From NCBI GenBank assembly GCA_947561585.1, contig CANNZV010000849.1, forward strand, positions 146,976-210,975: DNA of 64,000 nucleotides, read 5' to 3'. A program made the translations under genes and the position numbers. This document shows, in pieces, positions 42,110 to 54,029 of the stretch. Origin of the DNA: Caprella mutica. Taxonomy: Eukaryota; Arthropoda; Malacostraca; Amphipoda; Caprellidae. Each line of letters begins with the position of its first letter. Positions within the stretch are counted from its first letter, which is position 1. Below the pieces are notes generated by a model that was not told where the DNA came from, ran no database searches, and worked only from the letters and a program-made list of their open reading frames with translations.

Positions 42110-44215
42110 TCACTTTCCTCCACCTTCACTTCCCCCACCTTCACTATCCCCACCTTCACTTCCCCCACCTTCACTAGCCCCACCTTCACTTCCCCCACCT
42201 TCACTAGCCCCACCTTCACTTCCCCCACCTTCACTAGCCCCACCTTCACTCCTCCCACCTTCACTTTCCCCACCTTCACTTTCCCCACCTTCACTAGCCC
42301 CACCTTCACTAGCCCCACCTTCACTAGCCCCACCTTCACTCCTCCCACCTTCACTTTCCCCACCTTCACTTCCCCCACCTTCACTAGCCCCACCTTCACT
42401 TCCCCCACCTTCACTAGCCCCACCTTCACTTCCCCCACCTTCACTAGCCCCACCTTCACTCCTCCCACCTTCACTTTCCCCACCTTCACTTTCCCCACCT
42501 TCACTAGCCCCACCTTCACTAGCCCCACCTTCACTAGCCCCACCTTCACTCCTCCCACCTTCACTTTCCCCACCTTCACTTCCCCCACCTTCACTAGCCC
42601 CACCTTCACTTCCCCCACCTTCACTAGCCCCACCTTCACTTCCCCCACCTTCACTAGCCCCACCTTCACTCCTCCCACCTTCACTTTCCCCACCTTCACT
42701 TTCCCCACCTTCACTAGCCCCACCTTCACTAGCCCCACCTTCACTTCCCCCACCTTCACTAACCCCACCTTCACTTCCCCCACCTTCACTAGCCCCACCT
42801 TCACTTCCCCCACCTTCACTAGCCCCACCTTCACTAGCCCCACCTTCACTAGCCCCACCTTCACTCCTCCCACCTTCACTTTACCCACCTTCACTAGCCC
42901 CACCTTCACTCCTCCCACCTTCACTTCCCCCACCTTCACTAGCCCCACCTTCACTAGCCCCACCTTCACTTCCCCCACCTTCACTAGCCCCACCTTCACT
43001 CCTCCCACCTTCACTTTCCCCACCTTCACTTTCCCCACCTTCACTAGCCCCACCTTCACTAGCCCCACCTTCACTTCCCCCACCTTCACTAACCCCACCT
43101 TCACTTCCCCCACCTTCACTAGCCCCACCTTCACTTCCCCCACCTTCACTAGCCCCACCTTCACTAGCCCCACCTTCACTCCTCCCACCTTCACTAGCCC
43201 CACCTTCACTAGCCCCACCTTCACTTCTCCCACCTTCACTAGCCCCACCTTCACTTCCCCCACCTTCACTAGCCCCACCTTCACTCCTCCCACCTTCACT
43301 TCCCCCACATTCACTCCTCCCACCTTCACTAGCCCCACCTTCACTCCTCCCACCTTCACTTCCCCCACCTTCACTTCCTCCACCTTCACTTCCCCCACTT
43401 TCACTAGCCCCACCTTCATTAGCCCCACCTTCTCTTCCCCCACCTTCACTACCCCCACCTTCACTACCCCATCCTTCACTACCCCCACCTTCACTACCCC
43501 CACCTTCACTACCCCCACCTTCACTTCCTCCACCTTCACTTCCCCCACTTTCACTAGCCCCACCTTCACTAGCCCCACCTTCACTAGCCCCACCTTCACT
43601 AGCCCCACCTTCACTCCTCCCACCTTCACTTCCCCCACCTTCACTTCCTCCACCTTCACTTCCCCCACTTTCACTAGCCCCACCTTCATTAGCCCCACCT
43701 TCACTTCCCCCACCTTCACTACCCCCACCTTCACTTCCCCCAATTTCACTATCCCCACCTTCACTTCCCCCACCTTCACTATCCCCACCTTCACTTCCCC
43801 CATCTTCACTAGCCCCACCTTCACTACCCCCACCTTCACTACCCCCACCTTCACTTCCCCCACCTTCACTTCTCCCACCTTCACTTCTCCCACCTTCACT
43901 TCCCCCACCTTCACTTCCCCCACCTTCACTAGCCCCACCTTCACTAGCCCCACCTTCACTAGCCCCACCTTCACTACCCCCACCTTCACTACCCCCACCT
44001 TCACTTCCCCCACCTTCACTTCTCCCACCTTCACTTCTTCCACCTTCACTTCCCCCACCTTCACTTCCCCCATCTTCACTTCCCCCACCTTCACTTCCCC
44101 CACCTTCACCTCCCCCACCTTCACTTCCCCCACCTCCACTTCCCCCACCTTCATTTCCCCCACCATCACTTCCCCCACCTTTACCTCCCCCACCTTCACT
44201 TCCCCCACCTCCACT
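42110..44215. repeat. 15-bp minisatellite (CCACCTTCACTAGCC) with higher-order structure
   Basis: About 140 units of TTCACTNNNCCCACC in four main variants (AGC, TCC, CTC, TTC at the variable position) plus rarer AAC, ACC, ATC and TAC. Variant order is not random: a 14-unit block (210 bp) is repeated exactly from 42,241, and a 22-unit block (330 bp) recurs from 42,661 to 42,991. Open frames of 777 codons (+, TFTSP repeats), 706 codons (-, VKVGE) and 447 codons (-, GGGSE) all arise because the unit lacks stops. I see no start-site, splice or domain evidence for a gene. Confidence 0.95.
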
Positions 44216-44284
44216 TACTATCACTCACTACCATAGTTAGCGACTCACACTAAATATCACACACGATATCGTATTAATAAATAG

Positions 44285-44650
44285 AAACTTTATGTGTATT
44301 ATATCGTTACTGTTACGGTTATTAATTAATTAAGCATTATGTATTATATATCGTTAGTTTTACAATTATTAATCAATTATACATTATGTATTATATATCG
44401 TTAGTTTTACAATTATTAATTAATTATACATTATGTATTATATATCGTTAGTTTTACAATTATTAATTAATTATACATTATGTATTATATATCGTTAGTT
44501 TTACAATTATTAATCAATTATACATTATGTATTATATATCGTTAGTTTTACAATTATTAATTAATTATACATTATGTATTATATATCGTTAGTTTTACAA
44601 TTATTAATTAATTATACTTTATGTATTATATATCGTTAGTTTTTTATTTC
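44285..44650. repeat. 47-bp tandem array, AT-rich
   Basis: About seven units of TTATGTATTATATATCGTTA GTTTTACAATTATTAATTAATTATACA at a regular 47-bp spacing, almost identical to each other. A relaxed form of the unit occurs near 37,020-37,290. Confidence 0.93.
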
Positions 44651-44999
44651 GTAATCTATAGCTAATATGTTATTTTAATTATTAGCTATATCGTTAATTT
44701 TTCAATTTTTGATCACTAAAATTCTATTTTATTTAAAATATAGTGAATTTTTTTTCATTTTATAACTATTATTTTTTATGAATTCTATTGTATCTTTTGT
44801 TTTTCTGAAAAGTAACAGTTTTCGTAGACATGATTTAAAGGTATCGACCCAACAAATTTGATGAGGAAAATTTTCATTTTCTGATGAAAAAGGGTCTTTA
44901 GGTAGTGGACTTCCAAGTCCCAAAATTTTTAGGGCTACGAGTACTAGAACCCCCACTATATGAAGGGAGGGGGGGGGGTTCAAAGGGGGACAGGTGAGG

Positions 45000-45660
45000 G
45001 TCTTTATACAGTTGGGTTAAACTGTTTCAAGTTTAATGATGCAAATTGAATTACCGATACTCTCTTTAAAAACACAGTTCGAATTAGTATCAGTCCTGCC
45101 CCACAACTTTAACCAGATGCAGTACCAAAGGTACGAATTGAGGTACTTGAAGGCTTAGAAGCGGCTTGTTTCGATTGCAAGTATTCCATTAATTTCACCA
45201 TCTTGGTGGGATCTGTGATGTTCAGTTTGTTCAATTTGCTCTGGTATACATGTGCACATTGCACAGACATGCATGTTCACAGTGCTCTGGCATACATGTG
45301 TGCACATTGCACAGACATGCATGTTCACAGTGCTCTGACATACATGTACACATTGCACAGACATGCATGTTCACAGTGCTCTGGCATACATGTACACATT
45401 GCACAGACATGCATGTTCACAGTGCTCTGACATACATGTGCATTAGTGCACATTGCACAGATATTTTAGTCAGTGTTTTTGATTGTAATTGCCATTGATA
45501 ATAATTTTTATACGTCATATAATGGAAAATTCGAAAAAAAGACCAAATTAAGAAGTATACAAACCGTACATAATGTCCACATTTGTATTTTATGTACTTT
45601 TTATGAATAAAGTTTATTATTTTATGTGGGTACAAGTGTACTTCCTCGTCAAGAATAACG
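45000..45660 (+). repeat. family R repeat, copy with longest GTGCAC minisatellite
   Basis: Co-linear with 38,150-38,690. The minisatellite (45,240-45,465) alternates ACATGTGCACATTGCACAGA and CATGCATGTTCACAGTGCTCTG; a ~60-bp double unit repeats about four times. AATAAAG occurs at 45,605. Confidence 0.85.
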
Positions 45661-45767
45661 GATTTGGAATGATATTTATATTGGTATATCTAAATCAATT
45701 TAATGAAATAGTTCGTGTTTTCAAATTTACTTATTTAATGATTAATTAATATCATATACTATATATT

Positions 45768-47455
45768 CAGAGGTGGGCAAAGCTACTTTGCAAAGCAGCG
45801 GCGCTACCGCACAGCAAAATGTACCGGTAGCGCTACTTTTGAAAAATGAATCTGACATCGAAGTAATTTATAGGTGATACCCTGAAGAAGATTACTAGAA
45901 AGAGTAAGAGAAAATACAAAGAATAAGCTACGATACATAACTTGTCCATGATCAAGAGGGAACCCAAGAGGATTCTTTGAATTCCAGTGATTCAGTTTTT
46001 TAGTGTGTCGGTGAAGAAAATTTCTCAAAAACCACTCGCGGTAAAATAATGAAACTCATAACCTCATATGTTTCACAAGTTACCAGGCCTCTTTCGAAAG
46101 ATACACATGATGAATCAATGTCACTATTGGCGGAGAAGTATAATAGGACTTATTATCAAAGAATACTCTACACAGATAACATGCGTGCTACTCTCAACGG
46201 CACTGTCAGTAGGGCCAAAATTTGCTCCCTCATTCATGGCCCACCACATCGCCAACGAATTTGACGTCAACAAATGGTTGGAGGTGTGATAATTTGGGCT
46301 GAGTTCACTGGAAATGAACTGGTCGGATCTTTAATGATTTCAGAAGGAGTTAAATAAATTTTATTAATTACATTAAATTTTTGAATGGTGTTGAGACCCG
46401 TTGAGTTCAAAATAAAGATAATTTTCGTGCACGAAATAACTCCTTCTCACTATGTTAATGCAACTGTGAATTTCCAGAGAAGTAATAAGTTCTTCGATAA
46501 CAGGTTAATGGTATGGCCCAATCCCTCTCCAGATTTAAACCCAACTGAAAACTTTCGGTCCATCCAGAAGTACGAGGAAAGACGTCAGTTCTCGCTCTGG
46601 ATGGAAACTGAGGACTTTAGTAAGACGATATCGTCTGATATAATTCAGAAATTCACAGGCTTTTTTTGATAAGCAATACTTTTGAAAGAGGTGGAAAAGA
46701 GAGGAAATAAAACCGAATCCTAACTTTAAAATTAACAATTTTTGTACATGATTCGTAAACTTGGATTGAAATAATATTTTACTGTAAACTACCAATGAAC
46801 ATTATTGTTAACAAATTTCAATGAAATTATTTAAAACCATTTATTAATGAACTTTTAGTGTGATGCTCATGACTTTGGCACACTGAAAACGTGTATATTT
46901 ATGTTAAATGTTTGTGATATATACGTATCCGAAATAATTCTTGAATTAATTACAAAAATTGTTAAATTTATTCGAAATGTATAGATAAATATTTCCAGAA
47001 ATTTCAACGCAAATTGCTAAGTTAAACCCATTTTATCGCAAAGAATGTATCTGCATAAAAGCGGAAGGCGTGTGTAAGTTCATCGAATTAGTAGCTTTGT
47101 TTTAATATCAGATGGTCACATTACATAGCATTATTTCATCATCAGTTGGTCAAACTGTGAATCATTGTTTGAATATCAGTTGGTCTCATTGCGCGGATTT
47201 GTCTGCAGGGAAATCACTTATAACTGATAAGCTATAGGGTCACGCACTTGTTTCGACTGGTATCTACCTCAGATATCTTTGAAAATTTGATTTAAAAAGC
47301 TGCTGAAGCGCTGCAACGCAAAAAAAGCCTTTAGCGCTACTGAAAAAAATAGTTGCGCAGCCACTACCGCTACATTACCGCAGGAGTAGCGGAACTGCCG
47401 CTACTGGTACTGAAAAAAGAAGCGCGGCTTGTAGCGCGCGCTGCAAGTAGCTGGA
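45768..47455. mobile_element. hAT-like element remnant with GTAGCGCTAC-rich subterminal regions
   Basis: The left end CAGAGGTGGGCAAAGCTAC fits the usual hAT terminus. Sub-terminal TAGCGCTAC/GCAGCGGC words (45,790-45,835) face many inverted counterparts at 47,300-47,450. The extreme right terminus (the reverse complement of CAGAGGTGGGCAA) is missing where the 32-bp array begins, so no 8-bp duplication can be read. The interior contains a Tc1 transposase relic rather than a hAT transposase. Confidence 0.6.
46160..46640 (+). pseudogene. Tc1-type transposase relic
   Basis: Broken frames encode LYTDNMRATLNGTVSRAK (first catalytic Asp region), GGVIIWAEFTGNELVGS, and later MVWPNPSPDLNPTENF (third catalytic Glu region, the usual SPDLNPIENLW motif). 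Several stops and frameshifts; the region around the second Asp is not recognisable. Confidence 0.75.
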
Positions 47456-47460
47456 CTCAA

Positions 47461-48437
47461 TATATCATCACAGTGACTCTTTTCTCTGATAGTACATCAT
47501 CACAGTGACTCTTTTCTCTGATAGTACATCATCACAGAGACTATTTTCTCTGATAGTACATCATCACAGTGACTCTTTTCTCTGATAGTGCATCATCACA
47601 GTGACTCTTTTCTCTGATAGTACATCATCACAGTGACTCTTTTCTCTGATAGTACATCATCACAGAGACTATTTTCTCTGATAGTACATCATCACAGTGA
47701 CTCTTTTCTCTGATAGTACATCATCACAGTGACTCTTTTCTCTGATAGTACATCATCACAGTGACTCTTTTCTCTGATATTACATCATCACAGTGTCTCT
47801 TTTCTCTGATAGTACATCATCACAGTGACTCTTTTCTCTGATAGTACATCATCACAGTGACTCTTTTCTCTGATAGTACATCATCACAGTGACTCTTTTC
47901 TCTGATAGTACATCATCACAGTGACTCTTTTCTCTGATAGTACATCATCACAGTGACTCTTTTCTCTGATAGTACATCATCACAGTGACTCTTTTCTCTG
48001 ATAGTACATCATCACAGTGACTCTTTTCTCTGATAGTACATCATCACAGTGACTCTTTTCTCTGATAGTACATCATCACAGTGACTCTTTTCTCTGATAG
48101 TACATCATCACAGTGACTCTTTTCTCTGATAGTACATCATCACAGTGACTCTTTTCTCTGATAGTACATCATCACAGAGACTATTTTCTCTGATAGTACA
48201 TCATCACAGTGACTCTTTTCTCTGATAGTACATCATCACAGTGACTCTTTTCTCTGATAGTACATCATCACAGTGACTCTTTTCTCTGATAGTACATCAT
48301 CACAGTGACTCTTTTCTCTGATAGTACATCATCACAGTGACTCTTTTCTCTGATAGTACATCATCACAGTGACTCTTTTCTCTGATAGTACATCATCACA
48401 GTGACTCTTTTCTCTGATAGTACAATATCACAATGCT
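47461..48437. repeat. 32-bp tandem array upstream of mucin-like gene copy 2
   Basis: About 30 units of TCTGATAGTACATCATCACA GTGACTCTTTTC, more homogeneous than the copy-1 array; a GAGACTATTTTC variant recurs at irregular spacing. Only one unit (about 47,778) has lost TGATAG (TGATAT). It begins directly at the hAT-like remnant and ends about 83 bp before the predicted start site. Confidence 0.97.
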
Positions 48438-48487
48438 TCTCACCTGTGTTTAGTTTTTAAATGACTACATGGCAACTCTGCGTATCA

Positions 48488-48522
48488 TTTAAAAGACGCT
48501 GGATAGCACACCATCATTCAGT
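48488..48522 (+). promoter_or_regulatory. core promoter of mucin-like gene copy 2
   Basis: TTTAAAAG at 48,488-48,495, then TCAGT at 48,518-48,522 with the initiator A at 48,520, a spacing of 32 bp. The predicted 5' UTR is about 103 nt. Confidence 0.65.
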
Positions 48523-48622
48523 ACAGTTTGTAACTTAGTGTTTATTGCTGTTAATTTTTGTATTTGGTTTACGCAGACTTGTTAAATAATATCTATAATT
48601 TATTTTGCTTAATTCACTGAAC

Positions 48623-51600
48623 ATGAAGAACCTAGCTATTTTTTCTCTCTTTTCGCTGGTGAGTTAGGTTCGATTTTTTTAATTTGATTTCCCAAATTCG
48701 AATATCTATGAATTTTCAATTCATTTTACTTAGATGTCCCCTTCATTCTTTTAATTTCTCTATTCATTAGATCTAAGGTCACTGGTTATAAAACTACAAA
48801 CCTTTTTAAATTCAATTTTATACATATTTATAATAATACCCTATAGATTATAGTATTTTAAAAGTATAATTTATTTTATCCTGATTTCCATTTTAATCGA
48901 TACTTTTATGCTTCTAAATAAGATTTTAATTCTAAATAGAATTTAAATGTCTGTTTACTATTTTCTAATTTTGATCCCAATTTAGAACTTCTAAGAACTC
49001 TCTCTTCAATTACCAATATGTTAACACGAATGTGTCCACATTACCGAGTGACATTTGGCCGTACGGACATTTGGCCGAAAGACTTTTATATAATTTGTAT
49101 CCATAGTACGAAATGCAGCCTCAGTTTAATCTAATTACTATTTTATTTCCCTAAAATTGAAATTTATTTTATTAAAAGGAACATAATTTTGTTAGATGTA
49201 CATAATGTGTATCCATATTTGGAACTAAAACCATATATTGAATTTTTCAATACGTTCTTACTTGTTATAAATAATATTGTTATCCCATTTTTTATTTTAC
49301 AAAATATATATTTCGACCGAATGTCCGCACGGTCGAATGTCAACCGGCGAAATGTCCTTCAATCTCAATTACAAAGCTCAGTTTCATAATTTTCTAATAT
49401 GTTTTTCTGCTAGCTACATTTCAAAAACATCTTGATTATGGTCTTTTTTTCCGGATCATTTCTTTAATTTAAATTTTCATATATATTCATTTCCGAGTAG
49501 AATGATTATATTATTATTTTCAATCCTATCACATTCAGTATTTTAGAATAATGAAACTATCAACTATGCTAAATATAAAGGCAATTTGGCGACTGATTTT
49601 ACTAACAAAACTTCTTTTTCTGCAGATGCTGACTGCATCATGCAATGGACAAACTATTGGATCAGTCTTCAATAAAGAGGTAAAATATTGAACATTATTT
49701 AGCCATGTTGATGAAATACTAATTTTAAATTTACATTGATATAAATACACCTTATTTTTCAGTCGAGTTTCGGTGACATGATTATGATCCAGGATTTGAC
49801 AACGATTGAAGGGAATGATAACGTTTTCAACAAATTCTCTTCGGCCTCCGAGGACTTCAAAAATACGGTCACTGCCACTGGAGTGGATGACCCTTCGATA
49901 ACGAACTATGTGGATTGTTCTTACAAGGCAGCTCTGGAATGTAAGTTCGACAGCTCTACTCTTACTAGAGTGATTTTCCCTGTCTTATAATACAGAAGAA
50001 AATTGAAAGGTGTATATTTCAATATTCGGTGGCTTGCAATAAATTATATTATTTCTATTTCTTTGGTTAATAATATATAATAATAGCCCCAGCGTTACCA
50101 AAATCTTATGCTACCATTCTATCAAAATAAGAAATATACTATGGTAGTCAACTACAAACATAAGATAACTGTATACCCAATTTGAAATTGGTCCGGCGAA
50201 AATTACAGGAAAGAGCTAACAGATCACAAATAATTTAGGTTAACGTTTTCTTCGGAGTAATTCAATTGACTTTGTATCTGAAACATAATCATTTTAGTAG
50301 ATAGAAAGGTAATACAATATATATTTTTACAGGCTTCACAATGTTTTCATTTGACGAAACCAACGGCTGTAAGTTATACACCCACGAGATTTCCTCAAAT
50401 GAAGTCGAAGGCTGTGGTTCGAGTGCTGTGATTCATCTATACGTGAACTACAACCCAAATCGTAAGACCTGAGCAAGACTTAGTGAATATTATATAATAA
50501 ATAAACACAGTAGACTCTATGCCTTAACTCAATAAATATATTATTTTGGGAAGGGATAGCAATAAGAACATTCATTTAGTAAAGATATATAATATTAGAC
50601 CAATGCTTTACATGGGATCGGTAACTTCATAATTATATCGTAATTATTCAACATTATAACTTACAATGTTAAATTAATAACTATTGTTCAATCTACAGCC
50701 GATAATTGTATTGAAGCTACAACAACCACTGAACCTTCAACAACCACTGAACCTTCAACAACCACTGAACCTCCAACAACCACTGAACCTTCAACAACCC
50801 CTGAACCTCCAACAACTACTGAACCTTCAACAACAACTGAACCTTCAACAACCCCTGAACCTCCAACAACTACTGAACCTTCAACAACCACTGAACCTTC
50901 AACAACCACTGAACCTCCAACAACCACTGAACCTTCAACAACCACTGAACCTTCAACAACCCCTGAACCTCCAACAACTACTGAACCTTCAACAACAACT
51001 GAACCTTCAACAACCCCTGAACCTCCAACAACTACTGAACCTTCAACAACCACTGAACCTTCAACAACCACTGAACCTTCAACAACCACTGAACCTTCAA
51101 CAACTACAGAACCTTCAACAACCCCTGGACCTCCAACAACTACTGAACCTTCAACAACTACTGAACCTTCAACAACCCCTGGACCTTCAACAACCACTGA
51201 ACCTTCAACAACCACTGAACCTTCAACAACTACAGAACCTTCAACAACCCCTGAACCTTCAACAACCACTGAACCTTCAACAACTACTGAACCTTCAACA
51301 ACCCCTGGACCTCCAACAACTACTGAACCTTCAACGACAACTGAACCTTCAACAACCACTGCTGAAGAAACAACAAACGGTGGTGGACCATCAACAACCC
51401 CTGCAGAAGAAACAACAACCCCTGCTGAAGAAACAACAACCCCTGCTGAAGAAACAACAACCCCTGCTGAAGAAACAACCACTCCTGGAAGAGAAACAAC
51501 AACCCCTGCAGAAGAAACAACAACCCCTGCTGAAGAAACAACAACCCCTGCTGAAGAAACAACCACTCCTGGAAGAGAAACAACAACCCCTGCAGAAGAA

Positions 51601-51972
51601 ACAACAACCCCTGCTGAAGAAACAACAAACGGTGGTGGAGAAACAACAACCCCTGCAGAAGAAACAACAACCCCTGCTGAAGAAACAACAACTCCTGCAG
51701 AAGAAACAACCACTCCTGGAAGAGAAACAACAACCCCTGCAGAAGAAACAACAACCCCTGCTGAAGAAACAACAACCCCTGCTGAAGAAACAACCACTCC
51801 TGGAAGAGAAACAACAACCCCTGCAGAAGAAACAACAACCCCTGCTGAAGAAACAACAACCCTTGCTGAAGAAACAACAACTCCTGAAAGAGAAACAACA
51901 ACCCCTGCAGATGAAACAACTACTCCTGCTGAAGAAACAACAACTCGTGCAGAAGAAACAACAACCCCTTGA
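48623..51972 (+). CDS. secreted mucin-like protein with PAN/apple-like domain, copy 2 (5 exons)
   Basis: Exons 48,623-48,658, 49,626-49,679, 49,763-49,940, 50,333-50,461 and 50,699-51,972, with the same phases as copy 1, give 556 aa. Signal peptide MKNLAIFSLFSLMLTASCNG. The Cys domain (residues 21-136) differs from copy 1 at only two noticed positions (Met to Thr before NYVDC, Ser to Thr in GFTMFSF). The tail differs: about 36 hexapeptides E-P-S/P-T-T-T/P, then heptapeptides E-E-T-T-T-P-A with P-G-R-E and NGGGE variants, ending TTTP at TGA 51,970. It has no internal stops, so this is the better candidate for a functional gene. Intron 2 has the same length (83 nt) in both copies. Confidence 0.88.
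49014..49364. mobile_element. element with inverted GGACATTTGGCCG units, in intron 1 of copy 2
   Basis: GTGACATTTGGCCGTACGGA and ACATTTGGCCGAAAGAC (49,048-49,086) face TTTCGACCGAATGTCC, GCACGGTCGAATGTC and AACCGGCGAAATGTCC (49,312-49,356). 8-bp repeats TCAATTAC (49,006-49,013 and 49,365-49,372) flank it. Intron 1 of gene copy 1 has a single TCAATTAC near 1705 and no such insert, so it acts as an empty site. Confidence 0.6.
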
Positions 51973-52019
51973 CGTCCAACAACCAAAACCTTTCTGTAGT
52001 CAATTATGAAATAGCCCAG

Positions 52020-52340
52020 TACATTATATTTTAGATTATTCAAGTTATAATCTTTTAATATGGGATATTATTCTACTTATTTAAGAATGACATTATGTAA
52101 TTTTCATTCAAAATTCTATCTTTTACTTGAAATATGTTTTAGTAGATCAACTGAAAGTAAATATAAATCGGTCAAAAAGAGAATTGATTTTTCATTCAAA
52201 ATAACCTGTAGCAACTAATTGCTAAAAATATTAGCAATTAACCCTGTACCTAAAAGTTGAAGCAATTTCTCATTTCTTCATTTAATGGGATAATTTAAAC
52301 TTGAATACAATGTATATAAAATGACGCTATGTTATAACAT
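52020..52340 (+). other. 3' flank of gene copy 2
   Basis: Homologous to 8,500-8,960 downstream of copy 1, so this part was included in the gene duplication. No perfect AATAAA signal occurs soon after the stop; AATACA near 52,306 is the nearest variant. Confidence 0.5.
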
Positions 52341-52426
52341 TCTCATAAAAAGAAATTGATTTTTTTTAAAGTCAGCCACAATAATGACAATTAAAACTTT
52401 TCACTGGTGTAACTGGTAATAGTTGA

Positions 52427-53503
52427 CGGTATCCGGCGAATATGCCGAAACCAAATTCTCCGAAAACTAATTCGCCGAACCGAATTCTCCGAATACAAAT
52501 TTGGCAAAACCCAAATTGGTCGAAAACAGATTCGCCGAAATGAAAATTCGTCGAAAGACAAATTTGCCGAAAGCCAAATTTACCGGAAGACTTATATAAA
52601 ACAGAATGTAAAATTACACTAAAGTTAGAGAAAAGAAGCGAAGCAACGAAATCCTAACCCTCAGTTACATTAAATGATCCTTTAATAATTTGATCTCTTC
52701 GTCAATCATTGTAACTGTTAATCTTTGTACCACTAAATGATTCTTCGTTTTTTCTTATTTTAAAAACGTTCAAGCTTTACAAAGTCAGAATCAGTCAGTC
52801 AGCTATGGGAGCATGTTGCATTTTTTTTTTCATTTGAGCGTTTGGCTTGTTTTTTAGATTGTGTGTTAATAGAGTTTTTATTGAATTTGGTGAATATTCC
52901 ATGTTTACTGCTTATTTTTTATTCAGTTGTTAACAGCATTCCATAAAGAATGTGTTCAGTGGCTGACGTTATTAATATTTATTCCACTTATTGCGTTTGA
53001 AATATAAAATTGTCAGTAATGAATAAACTATTAGTTATGTTTATATATTCCAAATATACCTCTAGCTTCAACGATGCATGAATAAATTATTTGTTTCAGG
53101 TAAAGTAAAAACAATTATTTCTATTAACCCTTTACTAGTAAAGCCATATACATATTAATATTTAATATATACAGTTAGATTTATGAATTTAGCAAAATGA
53201 TACTGAATTAGTGGAATACAAATTTATATAGCAATAGTAATATCAAACTCATATAATAAATGTGTTTTTTTTATGGATAAGATATAATGATGAGAGCTAC
53301 AAAGTCCAACAGCATGTTATTTTTAAATACATTAAATTTGATTTTCGACAAATTCATCTTTCGGAAAAAATTTTCTTCGGCAAATCCATTTTCGACCAAT
53401 TTGGGATTCGGCAAAAACGTATTCGGAGAATCCGTTTCGGCGAATTAGTTTTCGAAAAAATTGGGTTTCGGCCAATTCGTTTTCGGAAAATAAGCCTAGA
53501 CCC
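52427..53503 (+). mobile_element. non-autonomous element with inverted CCGAAAACNAATTCG arrays, copy 1
   Basis: The left end GGTATCCGGCGAATATGCCG opens an array of about nine ~16-bp CCGAAA-containing units (to 52,595). The right array (53,340-53,503) is its inverse. Imperfect 8-bp repeats ATAGTTGA / ATAGCTGA flank it. The interior (52,600-53,335) is the reverse complement of 61,105-61,730, so this and the 60.9-kb element are two copies in opposite orientation. ORFs over the arrays are artefacts. Confidence 0.8.
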
Positions 53504-53511
53504 ATAGCTGA

Positions 53512-54029
53512 AAACTCTATTACAATTAGCAGAAGTCCGAATCGCATCGAATGAATTTGTTCGGGTTGTAAGCGTACTAACTTGTAAGAATAAATGAATA
53601 AGCATTAATTTCAAAAGATAATTTTTTTTAGCTTTTACTACATTTTGCGAAATAAATCAAGAACTGTAATATATTATCATTTAGAATAGGAAGATAGCTT
53701 GAGAAAATATTTTGGTGTATGTGCCTAAAAATCAGACTGGCACGACATTGTTTACTACTTTACAGTTTACCAAATTATTCGGAATTAGGTGCTGTTAGAG
53801 TCTGGTGGAAATTGAGGAAAAACATTTATAATTATAAATAGCCCATTATTTTTTTTGAAGTATTGAGAGATCGAGTGTGAATGATTATGAGCAATAATTC
53901 AAGTGATGAATTATAATAAAGAATGAAAAAATATACATCTTCCTTTTCTAGAAATTATTTAGGCATCAACGTATAGCCTCAAAAAATAGCAATCGAGTCA
54001 CAATATATTATAACTTTAACTTCTGAATT
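53512..54029. other. AT-rich spacer, nothing recognised
   Basis: No coding region or array. Confidence 0.5.

Noticed and set aside
41903..44236. 777-aa TFTSP-repeat protein, with 706-aa and 447-aa proteins on the opposite strand
   Set aside because: 15-bp repeat without stops in several frames; no signal peptide, unique domain or splice support. A cell-wall-like protein was considered but has no independent evidence.
50688..52043. 451-codon minus-strand ORF opposite exon 5 of gene copy 2
   Set aside because: Antisense shadow of the Thr-rich repeat.
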